Notes: generated by a model from the sequence alone, not told the origin. A stretch of DNA of 64,000 nucleotides from Fragilaria crotonensis (GCA_022925895.1 JAKSYS010000305.1:1-64000); one strand, 5' to 3'. Shown: positions 1 to 11,387, counted from the stretch's first letter. Translations and numbers: made by a program.

Positions 1-1
1 T

Positions 2-322
2 TCTCTGTCGGGTTCGTTGCTAGATCGAATTCAGGCCCAACGAGAAAAAGAGGCCGCTCCCGTTGCACAACCTGAACGGCTTGTGGTTCCAAATTACAAT
101 AATCCTGTTGAAACCAGTGATCCTTCGAATGCAGCATGGTCAATGGATTTCAGTATTCCACGATACGGTGGAGGAAACAACAACAATGAAGCTACCATGT
201 CGCTCTTGGGTGACGAGGAGGGCAGTGAGCCGTACTCCATGACTAAGTATTTTCAAACCTTTGTTCAGGATACAACGCCGCTCGGTCTCTCCACCCCGTC
301 GCACAAGGAGTTGTTGCCGTGA
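2..322 (+). CDS. 3' end of an unrecognised gene (partial)
   Basis: The reading frame is open from the left edge to a TGA, giving about 106 residues. The segment is hydrophilic. It begins with a basic/acidic stretch (SLLDRIQAQREKE), has an Asn-rich patch (GGGNNNNE) and contains SMTKYFQTFVQD near the end. There is no membrane segment and no catalytic motif that I recognise. The last residues (LGLSTPSHKELLP) look less natural than the preceding YFQTFVQD motif, so the true end could involve a downstream exon or a frameshift; this is inference. No function is proposed. Confidence 0.5.
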   Translation, partial: SLSGSLLDRIQAQREKEAAPVAQPERLVVPNYNNPVETSDPSNAAWSMDFSIPRYGGGNNNNEATMSLLGDEEGSEPYSMTKYFQTFVQDTTPLGLSTPSHKELLP

Positions 323-1252
323 CCTTGTTTGCTCTTGCTCTATGGTTGTTGGACGTTCTTTGATTATCCACGTTAAATAGCCTATCAGACTTGACATCCT
401 TTATAGATCAGACAGAGCGACGCCCAGGCAATGTCGGGAGGAAGACAGAAAGATTCAGTGGGAATCCGTTTATTTCGAGTTTATGTATAACCAAGTATAA
501 TTGAAAAGGGCCCTGTATGACTACTTTTAGTGGAGTACTCGTCCATATTTGTGTTTTCGCTGTAGAAGACAGTCAGACTCAAATCGAAAATGAATGCTCC
601 AAATCATTTCGAAAGCAGAGTGAAGACTTAAGTTCGCTGTTGCTAATTCTTCTATTCTCTACTAGGCTTGGATCAATTTGAATTGCCGGATTCCTTCCGT
701 GGGACCTGGGCTATGCGAAGTTATTGTCGATGTTGTCTATTGTATGCATACCTTGAACCTGGAACCTATGTTAAGTCGTGGACGATCAAGTTCGTATTTT
801 ATCGTTACAGTACCTGGTACAGTACTACGAACTACTACGGTAGTATCAGTACAGTACTGCGTGTTGATAACAAATACTGGAGTACTCTCTAGCTAGTACT
901 ACAGTAGAGTGTATCAATTATCAAGTACTACTTGTACCAAGTACTACTACGACAGTCGGACATGTGTAGTAGTATGATGTATGACTGTATGATGTATGAT
1001 AGTACCAGGTATGATTGTTGTACAGCTGTACATATGATCACATGATCACTGATCACTCCTCTAAGGGAGCCTCCAGCGCATTCCTACACTCCTACTCGTA
1101 TTGATTTCGTACTGTAGTATCGATAAAATAGTGGTTTGTACTTGTAGTTCACTTCAAGGTATGTCATACCACTGCTGGTTTTCAGAAATAATGGTATGCT
1201 GGTATGCAGTAATAGTACAGTTGTACCTGTACTTTTACCAGTTGTGATATAC
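323..1252. other. intergenic, short GTAC-type repeats
   Basis: I see no gene here. From about 780 onward the sequence is dominated by short palindromic GTAC/AGTACT words typical of the intergenic DNA of this window. Short open frames near 668-896 are translations of this low-complexity DNA. Confidence 0.5.
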
Positions 1253-1875
1253 CTGGGACATCCGGAATTCCTTCTTGAACCTCACTTTACCGAGAGTTTT
1301 TTGGGCTGTCAAATCGAGTCACGTGGCACACGACCGCTTAATAAATAACGTCAATGGATACTGGCTGGCGTCATGAATGCAAATGGGGGCTTGGCAGGCT
1401 CGGAGGTTATTTCTTCTCGTAAATAAGTCCACGATTAGAATCTACTCATGAATAAGTTGATGAGAAGATTTCTTCTCTTGAATAAGTTGATGAGAAGATT
1501 TCTTCTCGTAAATAAGTTCACGATTAGATACCTTCTCGTTTTTAAGTTAGACTTCTACGAGAAAGTGTATTGATAGGATGAAATCTTCTCTTAAATAAGT
1601 TATAAGAAGATTTCTTCTTATGAATAAGTTCATGAGAAGAATTCTTCTCGTAAATAAGTTCACAAGTAGATTTCTTCTCGTAAATAAGTTCACGATTAGA
1701 TTTCTTCTCGTAAATAAGTTCGCCACGATGCCACGCTGGCTCGCACGCTAGCCAATACTCTTCCGACATCAAAATGAACATATTCAGTTTTGAATATTGT
1801 TGAAATTTCAGTTTCCAATCTACGTATATCTGTGTAACCCACTAACAGAATAAGAAGGAATTCCGGATGTCCCAG
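1253..1875. mobile_element. MITE, 623 bp, 24-bp perfect TIRs, 3-bp TAC target duplication
   Basis: The left end at 1253-1276 starts CTGGGACATCCGGAATTCC, and its exact reverse complement is at 1852-1875, giving 24 perfectly paired bases. Both ends are flanked by TAC (1250-1252 and 1876-1878), consistent with the 3-bp target duplications of PIF/Harbinger elements. There is no coding capacity. Most of the interior is a 30-bp tandem repeat. The terminal pattern CTGG....TCCGGAATT is shared with the ends of the Harbinger-type unit at 19837-26989, so I infer a non-autonomous relative of that family. Confidence 0.85.
1410..1721. repeat. 30-bp tandem repeat inside the MITE
   Basis: About ten imperfect 30-bp units follow the pattern TTTCTTCTCGTAAATAAGTT plus a variable tail (CACGATTAGA, GATGAGAAGA or CATGAGAAGA). 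One irregular, partly inverted block lies at about 1531-1590. The array translates on the minus strand as a periodic ELIYEKKS peptide, which is a by-product of the repeat. Confidence 0.85.
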
Positions 1876-2303
1876 TACTCGTGTACAAGTACGCAACATC
1901 TATCGATGTGTCAATGCTCTGTTTCATTCATTAAATTTTGTCAGAACCAAACAATTGCTTCCACGTTCCATCATGTATACCATATACCACGATTCCCATC
2001 TTTACTATGCATACATCCTTTTAGTCACGAACGGTTTGCAAGGGTCATTTCCAGTTGAACCGACACCCGACACCCGACACTTGTCTCACCCCAACCCCAA
2101 ATTCGAGAAAATAATGATATTACACTTACGCTACTGGTACGGAATACGGTAGGTCGTAATGGTAGTCTACTAGTTGTGTCAAGTTATTCACGTTTATCCA
2201 TACAAAACCATATGATACGTACTAGTAGTCTACCCACTATCATACACTTGTACCCACTACCCACACATATACTCCGAGGCTAAAGATTGTCGATTATAGA
2301 TAC
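1876..2303. other. intergenic, nothing recognised
   Basis: This is AT-rich sequence with short TAC/GTA repeats between the MITE and the GH3 pseudogene. I see no coding or RNA signal. Confidence 0.4.
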
Positions 2304-4751
2304 ATGCTCGTCGTTCCATGCATATCGTCACTTTGGGGCTTGCCAATCAAAGCAAGATCCACACCATACACACTAGTCGTATTGTTCCGGGCGACTGGAC
2401 CGAACGACATTCCCAGCTCCTCATTACTTTACTTTCACAATGAGCGAAGCTTTCGGCATGGATTTCATAACAAGCGATACGCGCAGGTGGAGCTTTCAGA
2501 GATGCACGACGACGAAGAACCGCGAGTCTACGGAGGTATCCCAGAGCATTTAGAGGTTGCCATCTCATACTTAAATGCAATGAACACCAAAAAGTTAGGC
2601 TGTTATCTGGCTTGGATATGTGGCGTCTCAAGCCAGTCCGTCTCTTCGCATTCCAGCCATGTGGCTTTGCGAGGATCGCATGGACTTTCGAAACAAGTCG
2701 GTCGAGCTGCAGATCTTGTCAAGGGCCGCGTCTCCGCCACTTGTTTCCCGTGTGCGAGTGCTTTAGCGTGCTCTTGGGATCAAGCCTTCTTTATGAAGTA
2801 GGAATGGCACTAGGACGTGAATGCGTTGCTGAGAATGTGGCTGTCCTCCTAGGTCCTGGAGTTAACATAATTCGAACGCCATTGGGCGGCCTCAATTTCG
2901 ATTACTTTTCGGAAGATCCTCTTCTGACCGGACATTTGGCGGCGGCCATGATTCAAGGTATACAATCGCAAGGTGTTGCGGCATGTGCGGCATTTCTGCG
3001 CCAACAACCAGCAAACTGATCGTTGGATCGTTGATGCGATTATTGACGAACGCACTCCGTGAGGGTACTGGAAACCATGGGAACTCGTCGTGAAGTTGGC
3101 CCAGCCATGGACCATCATGTGTGCTCACAACAAAGTCAATGGACTTTATTGCAGTGAAAACCGTATTCTTATGAACCGTATCCTGCGAGGTGAGTGGGGC
3201 TTTCAAGGTTTGGTCTTGACCGATTGGGGTGCTACGAATGAAAGATGGAAGGGCGTTGTTGCTGGCGTCGATCTCGAAATGCCAGGATCAAAAGGTGCCT
3301 ACGACTTCGATGTTCTTGAGGCCCACGAAGATGGAAGAGTTACGGACGACACTCTGAACGAATGTGGTGCTCGCGTACTGAGCCTCATGATCAATGCTGC
3401 GTCCGTTGCGAGTGAGTCCGTGCGAGCCACTGTCGATGAAAATGCGCACCATCGCTTGGCCTATCGTGCAGCTGTGGAGTCTTGCGTCTTGCTGAAGAAC
3501 GAGAATAGCTTGTTACCTCTCAAGGTAGGCACTTCGATTGCCGTCATCGGAAAATTCGCCGCGTTTCCTCGGATTCAGCCTGTTGGGAGCAGCCATGTGG
3601 TTCCAACGAAGGTTGACTGCGCATTGGACCACTTTCAAAATCACACTTTGAAGATTGAGAGTGCGGGGTACTCAGAGTCAGATAACGAAGCCCTGCAGCG
3701 TGCTCTGCTTGGCGAGGCTGTTGATGTGCTAGAGAGTAGGTTGCCATCGTGTTCCTCGGTTTGACTGATTGGGATGAAACTGAGGTTCGATCGCAAACAC
3801 ATGGACCTACCTGAATGCCAGGAATTTCTGCTGGAAAAGATTTACGAGGCGAATTCGAACACAATTGTCGTGCTGACAAACGGATCTGCTGTGACGATGC
3901 CTTGGGTGAATGACGTACCCTGTATCCTGGAGGGATGGTTAGGTGGACAGTGTGGAGGAAGTGCTGTCGCTGACATCATTTTTGGTGAGGTCGAACCTTG
4001 TGGCAAACTTGCCCAAACCTTTCCCATCGATGTCGAAGATGTTCCGGCATTCAAGTGGGCACCGGATTCTAATCGTCAGGTTCAGTACCGCGAAAACATC
4101 AATGTTGGCTATCGTTACTACAACAGTGCAGATACGGAGGTGCTCTTTCCATTCGGTCATGGTTTGAGCTACACGACCTTTGAGTATTCAGCCTTGACAT
4201 TGAACGTCGTAAAGGACACCTCGACTGAAATGCAGGTAGATCTCAGCGTGACCATTCGCAATACAGGGACCCGCCCCGGCACTGAAATTGTTCAGTGTTA
4301 TGTGTACGATTGTGAGCGCTCTCTTTATCGCCCATTTCATGAGTTGCAGGGCTTCGAGAAGGTGCGCCTGGAGCCTAACGAGAGCAAGGTTGTCCGTATA
4401 ACCCTTGATCAAATGGCTTTCCGAGTATATGACGTTGGAATTCGTACCTGGATCGTAGAGCCTGGAAATTTTGAAATTCAAGTCGGAGCGTCAAGTCGAG
4501 ACATCAGATTAAAAGGGGTTATCCAGTTGACGTCAGGTTCGTGTGCGAGTGGCGCTGCGAAGATAGCGCATCCAAACAAGGCATTTCCAATTGATCAAGT
4601 GCTTGACTCTGATGCTGGATTCACCGCGATGTTGGGGTACGACATTCCGATTCCTCCAGCTCCAACTGGGTTGTTCGATTACAATACTCTGGTTGGAAAT
4701 CAAGACTTCCTCAGTGGGATCGAAGCTAGTCGAGGCTCGTTGAACAAATAA
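2304..4751 (+). pseudogene. GH3 beta-glucosidase, disabled by small indels
   Basis: The translated blocks match glycoside hydrolase family 3. An N-terminal barrel part has SATCFPCASALACSWDQ, then ALGRECVAENVAVLLGPGV, NIIRTPLGGLNFDYFSEDP and the nucleophile motif LVLTDWGATN, where the Asp is the expected nucleophile. The alpha/beta sandwich domain follows (VLTNGSAVTMPW, VLFPFGHGLSYTTFEYS), and a fibronectin-III-like C-terminus ends the protein. The frame changes near 2780, near 2987, near 3735 and near 3783, and an in-frame TGA lies at about 3058. Each break is explained by a missing 1 or 2 nt relative to the family pattern. No PA14 insert is visible. Five independent lesions argue for a pseudogene; consensus errors in the assembly are the alternative. 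The start at 2304 is nominal. Confidence 0.8.
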
Positions 4752-5909
4752 TGAGGAAGAATGGATAACAAGGATGACCCTTTGCATCTTTACATCAACG
4801 CGCTCGGATGCACTCCATGCCTCTTCGAGCATTGGTGGTTTATAGTCGGGGCATGATATCCTTTGAAATGATGGATTTGCTATTGAGTGTTATGAATGGC
4901 GAATACGCCTACGCCAAGGCGCTTTGCATGGCACCAGTTGTGTTGCTGTCCTGGCTTATCCAGAAATGCTGTGGAGTCAATAACAGAGTTTAAGTGTAGT
5001 TACTTCGTCACGTCGCTATGCCGTTTGCGTTATCTTGCACTCCGTAATAGGTGGCAGACGCAATGAGAGTATTTCACAGCGCTTCCTGTTGGTAGGTTCT
5101 CACGGCTGACTAATACGAGTAGTTAAAAATCGTCCTACTGTACCGTACAAGGGAACCGGTGCGGTATGCTCTTCCTTGGTCACAGGCGAAGTATTGTATG
5201 CATATACCTGGGACACAGCGCGATCAAGGCCGCATACTATGATAGTTCGTAGAAAATCAGGGTTTGGTCAAACGTAGAGTTTTGTAATTCTGTTAGTTTA
5301 ACGTTTAACTTATAAGCTTATTTCTAGGTTTCATTTTGAAAGAACCAATTCAATCCAGGTCCAATTGAATCTTGCCAATCTACTTTTGCGAAGTTAGAGG
5401 GTTGTGAGTGAGCATTCAAAGCCTTCATCCCACTGATAAGGGCATTGAAATGTCAGCACCAACTCCACTTCCACGAGCAAATTGATGATTGCAACAACTG
5501 TTGCAACATGGTTAGACTTAGACAACATGATGAGGACACATGTTGAAAATTAGTTGACACATGAATTACAGTTGGATTGCACAGGGTCAATGTGGACAAA
5601 TTGTTGTTGTAGAAAAGGAGGTTATGAGGGTGGAAAGCAGTTCGGGACAACTGTAGTTTTTGTACTGGCATTTTGCCGTTTACAGTTGGCATGGGAATAA
5701 TTTGTATCCAAAGCCAGATGCTGGGACTCAGCTGGCAGTGACAGAATTCCAACGTCAATAATGGCACAATAACAGCCATTAGCTAGCTGCTTTACCTTGA
5801 CTCTCCCTCTCATTCAATGGAACAAGAAATAGATAAGTGATGGTGTGGTGAGAATGGTATATGACATGAACAATAAACATATGGGCTTGCAGGATAAGAG
5901 GGGACACTC
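4752..5909. other. intergenic, no gene seen
   Basis: A short open frame at 4808-4993 lacks support. At 5205-5214 the string ACCTGGGACA repeats the outer edge of the MITE at 1251-1260, including the TAC, and could be a leftover transposon end. From about 5450 to 5830 the DNA is AT-rich and may belong to the copia remnant that follows. Confidence 0.4.
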
Positions 5910-8017
5910 TTAAATCCACCCAACACAAATGCGCCAGTGCCGCCTGTCACCGACCTTGAGCAAGCTTTTGAATGCGTTCGAAAACTTCTCGGTTGAGGCC
6001 CTTGGTAAGGTATTCAGCCAACTGGTCTGTGGTGGCAATCTGAAGCACTTCAACATCTCCGTTGCAAACGTGGTGCAAAAAGAAGTGCCACTTAACCAGG
6101 ACGTACTTGGTGCAGATGGTAACGCATTGCTTGGTAGCAAGCAGCAGAGCACCATTGTTGTCTTCAAAGACTTGGCATCAAATGGTACACTTGAAGTCAG
6201 GTGGCAGAGTCAATTCCATGCAGATTTCTCCAAGAAGATCACAAAGTGGCAACAGAGTCCTCATGCTTGCACTGAGAGCAGAGTACTCAGATTCCAATGT
6301 GGACAGGGAGATCTCTGTTTGCAGTTGAGACTTCCAGAGAATTGGACAACCTCCAAGGGCAATGATGAAGCCGGTGTGGGACTTGGTGCTAATGTCAGAA
6401 TAATTAGGGTCACAACCATGGAGTCCAGCAAAGTCAGCATCAATATAACAATCAAGAGAGAGGTCTCCAGTTGGAGTCACAATAGTTCACTTGTCAGCAG
6501 TGCAATACAAGTAGTGATCAATTGTTTTGATTGCATGGCATGGCTCTTCTTGGGAGAATGATTGAACCTGGCAACTTACTGCAAGTGTGATGTCTGGCCT
6601 TGTGTTTGTTGACAAGTACAAGAGCATTCCAACAATAGAGCAGTAGTTCCAGAACTCATCCATGGGTTCTCCATCAGGGTCAATCCCAAGGCATGCTTGC
6701 AAAGCAGGGGTGCAGTTGGGGTTGCAGTCTTGAAGTCCTGTTGCCTTTATGATCTTCTGGATCAAACCCTTTTGTGTTAGGGTGACAGTTTTGGTGACTT
6801 CATCCTTGACAAATTTGATTCCAAGAAAGTCAGTGAATGTACCTTCACGAGTGAACTCCAAACCCAATTCAGAAAAATCCTGGAACCGTTTGTCAAGATC
6901 CTGCCTTCTTGCTAGACAAGGCAAGCCCAAGATCATCCACACAGAGAACAATCATGATGGTCTTGCTGTACAAGAGGCATGAGTCTGTGGCACTCTGCTT
7001 CAATCCTTGGAGGAGGACTTCATGAATGTGTTGATATCAAGGCGGGAACAACGAGAGAGGACCGTAGAGGCTCTTAACAAGTTGTAGGCAGGTCCTTTGG
7101 TCACTTGGTTGATCAGACTTGGAAACCTCTTGGCATGTGGATCCAGACTGCGTCAGCTAGGTTGGCTTGGACAAAGGCACTGCTGAAGTCAATGGAGCAG
7201 GTTGCCATCCCAATGTTAGGGACAAGACAAGGAACAAATGAACTGAACTCAGCCAAAAGCAACAACTGGGGCATGAGTTTCAGGTTCTCCTTCTTCAAAG
7301 GTTGCCTTGAACACAGTAGCATGCTTTATACTTGGTGACTTTTCCATCTGGGGATTGCTTGCGCCAAAATACCCAAGTCCCTGGAAGAATCTTGGACTTG
7401 GCTTCAAGAACACTGACTTGCCAAGTTCCATTCTTCTCCAAGGCTTGCCACTTCGCCAGCAGCTACCTCAGCATCCACTTGGTCACATGCTCAATGTCAG
7501 CATAGCTTGGTCAAGCTCAGAGTGTCAGGATCAGATGCAGCGCCTTGGAATGCAGGCAGGAAAGGATGATGCCATTTTCTCAAAGATCAAGCACTTGGAG
7601 AGCAAAAGTATCCATAATCATCAACACCAAAACCCAGTGCGCAAAAATTTGACGTATCATCAACATTAAAAACTGTTGGAATTCAATAGGAGCCTCCTCC
7701 CCAACTTCAGCAGCTACATCCACCTCACCTTCAGGAAACGTCCAAGCTGATATCATTAAAGAAGTGTGCTGCAGGTCCTCCATATTGAACCCTACAATAA
7801 CAGGCAACAGCATGTAGCAAAAGACCAACGCCAAAATCGACGTGTCGCATGCTGGCACATAAATCTTCTCTAGCCTATTTACTGTTTTCTCCTCATTATG
7901 AACCACAAGCAGCCATTTACTTACACACACCTTGTTGTATTGCAGTATTTGGCACACACCCCTTTTCTTGGGTGAAGGAACTTCTTATAGATGGCCACCA
8001 AGGCTCCGATGCCAATT
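5910..8017 (-). mobile_element. Ty1/copia remnant, internally deleted, minus strand
   Basis: Read on the minus strand, the pieces occur in pol order. At 7431-7113 is the RT N-terminus (SIDFSSAFVQANLADAVWIH). At 6951-6487 is the RT thumb/connection (LGIKFVKDEVTKTVTLTQKG, NTRPDITLAVSCQVQSF). At 6480-6178 is RNase H (YIDADFAGLHG, SLSTLESEYSALSASMRTLL), and a frameshifted RNase H tail follows to about 5910. A sequence resembling a copia primer-binding site (TTGGCATCGGAGCC on the minus strand) lies at about 8002-8017. The internal region is only about 2.1 kb, so gag, protease and integrase are largely missing. Several frame changes show it is dead. LTR limits could not be set. Confidence 0.75.
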
Positions 8018-8433
8018 CGTAGTTTTTTTTGCCATCGCAAAACCCAACGTCCAAAAATCATGAATAACTCTGAGTATTTAATATATCATATCTCAACAAC
8101 TACTGCTTCAGTTTTCTAGAGATTCATATCGCATATAGACCACGTGCACAGCTATTTGAGGGCAGTGGGATATTCAGTTTACTTGAAATGGCAATAAGAC
8201 ATTCTATTTTTGGATTAAGCGCTGAATTACGAGGAAATACTTTGAATTCAGAGAAGTGACATTGAATCCGATGTATGCATACTGCATAGTACTACTTTGT
8301 ACTACTGAGTACAAACTAATTCCTGCCTGATGCCAAATTCCTAGCGTACTTTTAGCTCCCCTATGTTCATAGTAGTTCCTACTACAACTGTACTTGTAGA
8401 AGTGGAAAGGGACTTATATCATGTACTCAGAAC
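8018..8433. other. possible degenerate LTR or spacer
   Basis: This stretch sits between the putative copia primer-binding site and the hAT left end, where a 5' LTR would be expected. I could not pair it with a second copy. The last 150 bases are GTACT-rich intergenic DNA. Confidence 0.3.
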
Positions 8434-8446
8434 CAGTGTGCGACAT

Positions 8447-8583
8447 CGGCTGGCCGCAGGCCGGCCGTGGCCGTGGCCGCCCGGCCGATTGCGTCCAGTG
8501 CGGCCACGGCCAAGTATACCAATACCGGCCGGGTACCGGTCGGCAGCATGTGAAACTGTCGGCCGGCCGGCTGCGGCCAGCAT
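8447..8583. repeat. GGCCG-rich left subterminal block of the hAT element
   Basis: There are more than a dozen copies of GGCCG/CGGCC in about 135 bp, far above the local composition. A matching block lies inside the right TIR. Subterminal repeats of this kind bind transposase in other hAT elements, so that role is inferred. Confidence 0.7.
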
Positions 8584-8934
8584 TACATCTCGAGACAATG
8601 ATTCGCACGGAAGTTTAATCATGCGTAGAATCCCTACGACTAACTTCGTACTCGTAGCAGATACCTTGCAACACGCAACCTACATGCATGCTGAACTGCC
8701 AGCACTTGACAAGAAGCAACAGGAATCATCATGTCAACACTCTCATTGTTCACGGCAAGGAGACTGAAACACAGAAGACACATGATTTGTAAGCAACAAT
8801 CAGCCATATATTGATTGAAACAGTTTATCCTGGTGGTCTTGGTGAAAACTATTCTTGTGAGGAATTGCAGCAGCCAGCGCAGCAGCAGCGCAGCCGCAAA
8901 GTACAGGGCGGCAAGAAGTAAGGCTGCCGTGATC

Positions 8935-11132
8935 ATGGCCAATCTTGGTGAGCAAACAATATCAGAAGTCAAGGCGGCGCTCACAAAATCTCTGAATGCC
9001 AACCCGCCCGGTCATTCCATACGCAACTTTCAGCCGGCTCCATCATCGGCAACTTGCTGGACCAAGTTCGGACAGGTTGATGATTCATCGGGCACCGTGG
9101 TTTGTGCTGAGGTTGCCAATGGAAAACATGCCATGATGGTTGCTTGCCATGGATGCAAGACAATCTTTTGCTACAAGGCAAGCAATGGTACATCTTCCTT
9201 GGTGAATCACACTTGCAAGCTGTCGGTTGCTGCTGCTGCCGGACAGCCGTGCATTGACCTGCTTCTGAAACCCAAGGTTCTGCCATCACAGCCTCAGATA
9301 CGGCATTGCACACGTCTGACAGCCAAGGTGTGTGCCGAGGACTTTCGGCCATTTCATATTGTCGCGTGTGGTGGCTTCCGCAAGATGCTCCAGTTTGTCC
9401 TCGATGTTGGTGTCCAGTCTAAGGGGCGCATGGACATCAATGATCTGCTAACTGACGAGAGGACTGTCAAGCGTGCAGCAGATTCACGCAAGACTGAGAC
9501 GGGCTCCTCGTACGGTTTGTTTGCAAGCATATTGAGGACAAACTAGGTGCTGGTTCAACGACTGACCTGTATAAGAACAAGGACACGGGCGTCTACTACA
9601 TGACTGTGTCACTGACGTTGATTGACCCATACTGGATCATGTCTGCACGTACGCTGGGATGCATTGAGTTCCCCGGGAATATGGCACACACCGGTGTGAA
9701 CATTCTGGCCATGTTCAACCAAATGCTGCAGAAGTACTGCGCCGACGCAAAAGGCCAGGTCATGACGACAACCGATGGTGCATCAAACAACAATGCCTTA
9801 GGCGATGAACATCCTCACATCACGTGCCAATGTCACATCATCTCAACATGCATACAGTACGTGCTGGACAAGCGCACACGCATAGTTGCTGGCCAACGCT
9901 CAGCACCCTTCTACGAGTTCTACGGTGATGCACCTTTGCACTTTGACATGATCGATGCTGCCAAGGATCTCGTGCGGTGGGTTAAGCAGGCCGATTGCAA
10001 TACGGAGCCGAAGCTCAAGAAGGGATGTCCAACTCGCTGGGATGGCCTGCTTCTGACACTTGACAGCATCTGGGTTGACTACCAGAACAAGGTTGAGCAG
10101 CTCAGTGCTCGCAGACCATCTGCCAAGCATTGCATTGAGGCAGTCAACTTCACCATCCTTGTTGAGATGGTCCGCTTCCTGACACCCTTCAAGATAGGGT
10201 CCAAGACACTCAAGGCGACTAACAAGCCAACCATACATTTGTCATGTTACACTAGCCAGAAGCTCCTGCTGCACTGTGTGGCTGTTGATGATGATCGAGA
10301 GGTGCCTACGATTGTTGGTGGGGTCTCGACCATGACAACAATCCCAGCAGACAGTGATGGTATCAAAGCAATCAACATCGCTACTGTTGCCTACCTATGG
10401 GCTTAAACGGCAGTCCTGATATCTTTCAGGCCATAATCAATGATATTATGGGTGATTTACCTAACGTACGTGCGTACTTAGACGACATACTAATTACGAC
10501 AGCAGGTTCCTATCCGTATCCACAGCCAGGTCATGGAAAAGTTTATCCTCCACCCGATCCACTTTGCCGGTGCATTTCTTGATCCCCGACAGAAGTTCCG
10601 ACTTGCTGCTATTGGCCTGAGTGATGATGACATAGGTGCCTTCATCAAGGAGAAGATGAGGTTTGTCGGTCCTCCTGCTGGCACTTCGTCGCAAACTCGC
10701 AACTCGGTTGCTGGTGCCATTCGAGCACCAAAGCGCGCCCGAGTTGTCGTTACATCCTCGCAGCTGTCACTTGACATGGTCGAATCTGAACCTGATGATG
10801 AGGATGAATGCGACAAGCAGGCAGCGCAGCTTGAGTTGCAGATCATCCAGGAGCTGGCTGAGTATCAATCACATCGGATTGACCAGATTACTACCAAGTG
10901 TATGAATGCGTCGGGTGACGGCCTGCTGATCTGGTGGAAATCGCAGGCTGCTCGCTGGCCCATTCTGGCTCGCGTTACGCGGTCGGTCCTGGCGGCCTCG
11001 GCCTCCAGTGCCAAGTCGGAGCACAACTTCTCGGAAGTCGGTAATCACGTCAGCAAGAAGCGCAGTGGACTCAAGCCCAAGACGGTCAACACGCTCATGA
11101 TCATGCGCTCCAACAAGGACTTGAGGCACTGA
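8935..11132 (+). pseudogene. hAT transposase (BED-like finger, RNase H-like core, hAT dimerisation domain)
   Basis: The first part, from ATG 8935, carries a BED-type finger (ACHGCKTIFC...SLVNHTC). It runs into a stop at 9546. The natural frame continues as CKHIEDKLGAGSTTDLYKNK into 9600-10390 with hAT core motifs (TTTDGASNNN, HITCQCHIISTC, GCPTRWDGLL). After an inserted foreign segment at about 10391-10515 the hAT C-terminus resumes (FAGAFLDPRQKFRLA). It ends with the dimerisation region (LLIWWKSQAARWPILARVTR, AKSEHNFSEVGNHVSKKRSG). One frameshift near 9510 and the insertion disable the gene. Confidence 0.85.
10391..10515 (+). mobile_element. Ty3/gypsy reverse-transcriptase shard inside the hAT gene
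   Basis: About 41 codons read as a compact RT palm segment: LPMGLNGSPDIFQAIINDIM followed by the YLDDILIT catalytic motif. This is the Ty3/gypsy form of the RT box and is not part of any hAT protein. hAT homology stops just before it and resumes just after it. There are no LTRs and no more pol sequence, so it looks like a small filler patch. Its exact limits are uncertain by about 10 bp. Confidence 0.7.
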
Positions 11133-11255
11133 GTCTATTTTCAAGAAGCATGATAACAACTTGAGTACAATGCATCATCTAGTAGTAGCTATGGTTTAAG
11201 TTGTTAACGATCAACGAACTACGAATGTATAAAGGTATGCTCCCGGCCAAGATAT

Positions 11256-11360
11256 TTTAGGGTTCGGCCGGGCCGGTTTCGGCCAGCCGTATGGAGCAAC
11301 GGACGGCCAGCAGCGGTCGGCCAGCCTTGGCTAAGTCCGGACGGCCGCGGCGACGGCCAT
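11256..11360. repeat. GGCCG-rich right subterminal block of the hAT element
   Basis: This is a dense cluster of GGCCG/CGGCC words just inside the right hAT TIR, mirroring the left block at 8447-8583. Confidence 0.65.
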
Positions 11361-11387
11361 TATTTAAGCCCTGAATGTCGCACACTG

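Larger units (their letters stand above)
8434..11387 (+). mobile_element. hAT DNA transposon, 2954 bp, with TIRs and 8-bp TSD
   Basis: The left end at 8434-8446 is CAGTGTGCGACAT, and its exact reverse complement is at 11375-11387. CAGTG is a usual hAT terminus. The 8 bases outside the left end (8426-8433, CTCAGAAC) match the 8 bases outside the right end (11388-11395, CTCCGAAC) at 7 of 8 positions, as expected for an hAT target duplication that has diverged once. Inside are GGCCG-rich subterminal blocks on both sides and a disrupted hAT transposase. The element is well bounded but no longer autonomous. Confidence 0.88.

Noticed and set aside
1542-1781. Minus-strand open frame with periodic ELIYEKKS peptide
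   Set aside because: It is the translation of the 30-bp tandem repeat inside the MITE, with no start context or homology.
5203-5214. Second copy of the MITE terminal string (ATACCTGGGACA) as another MITE
   Set aside because: The match stops after GGGACA and no inverted partner was found nearby.
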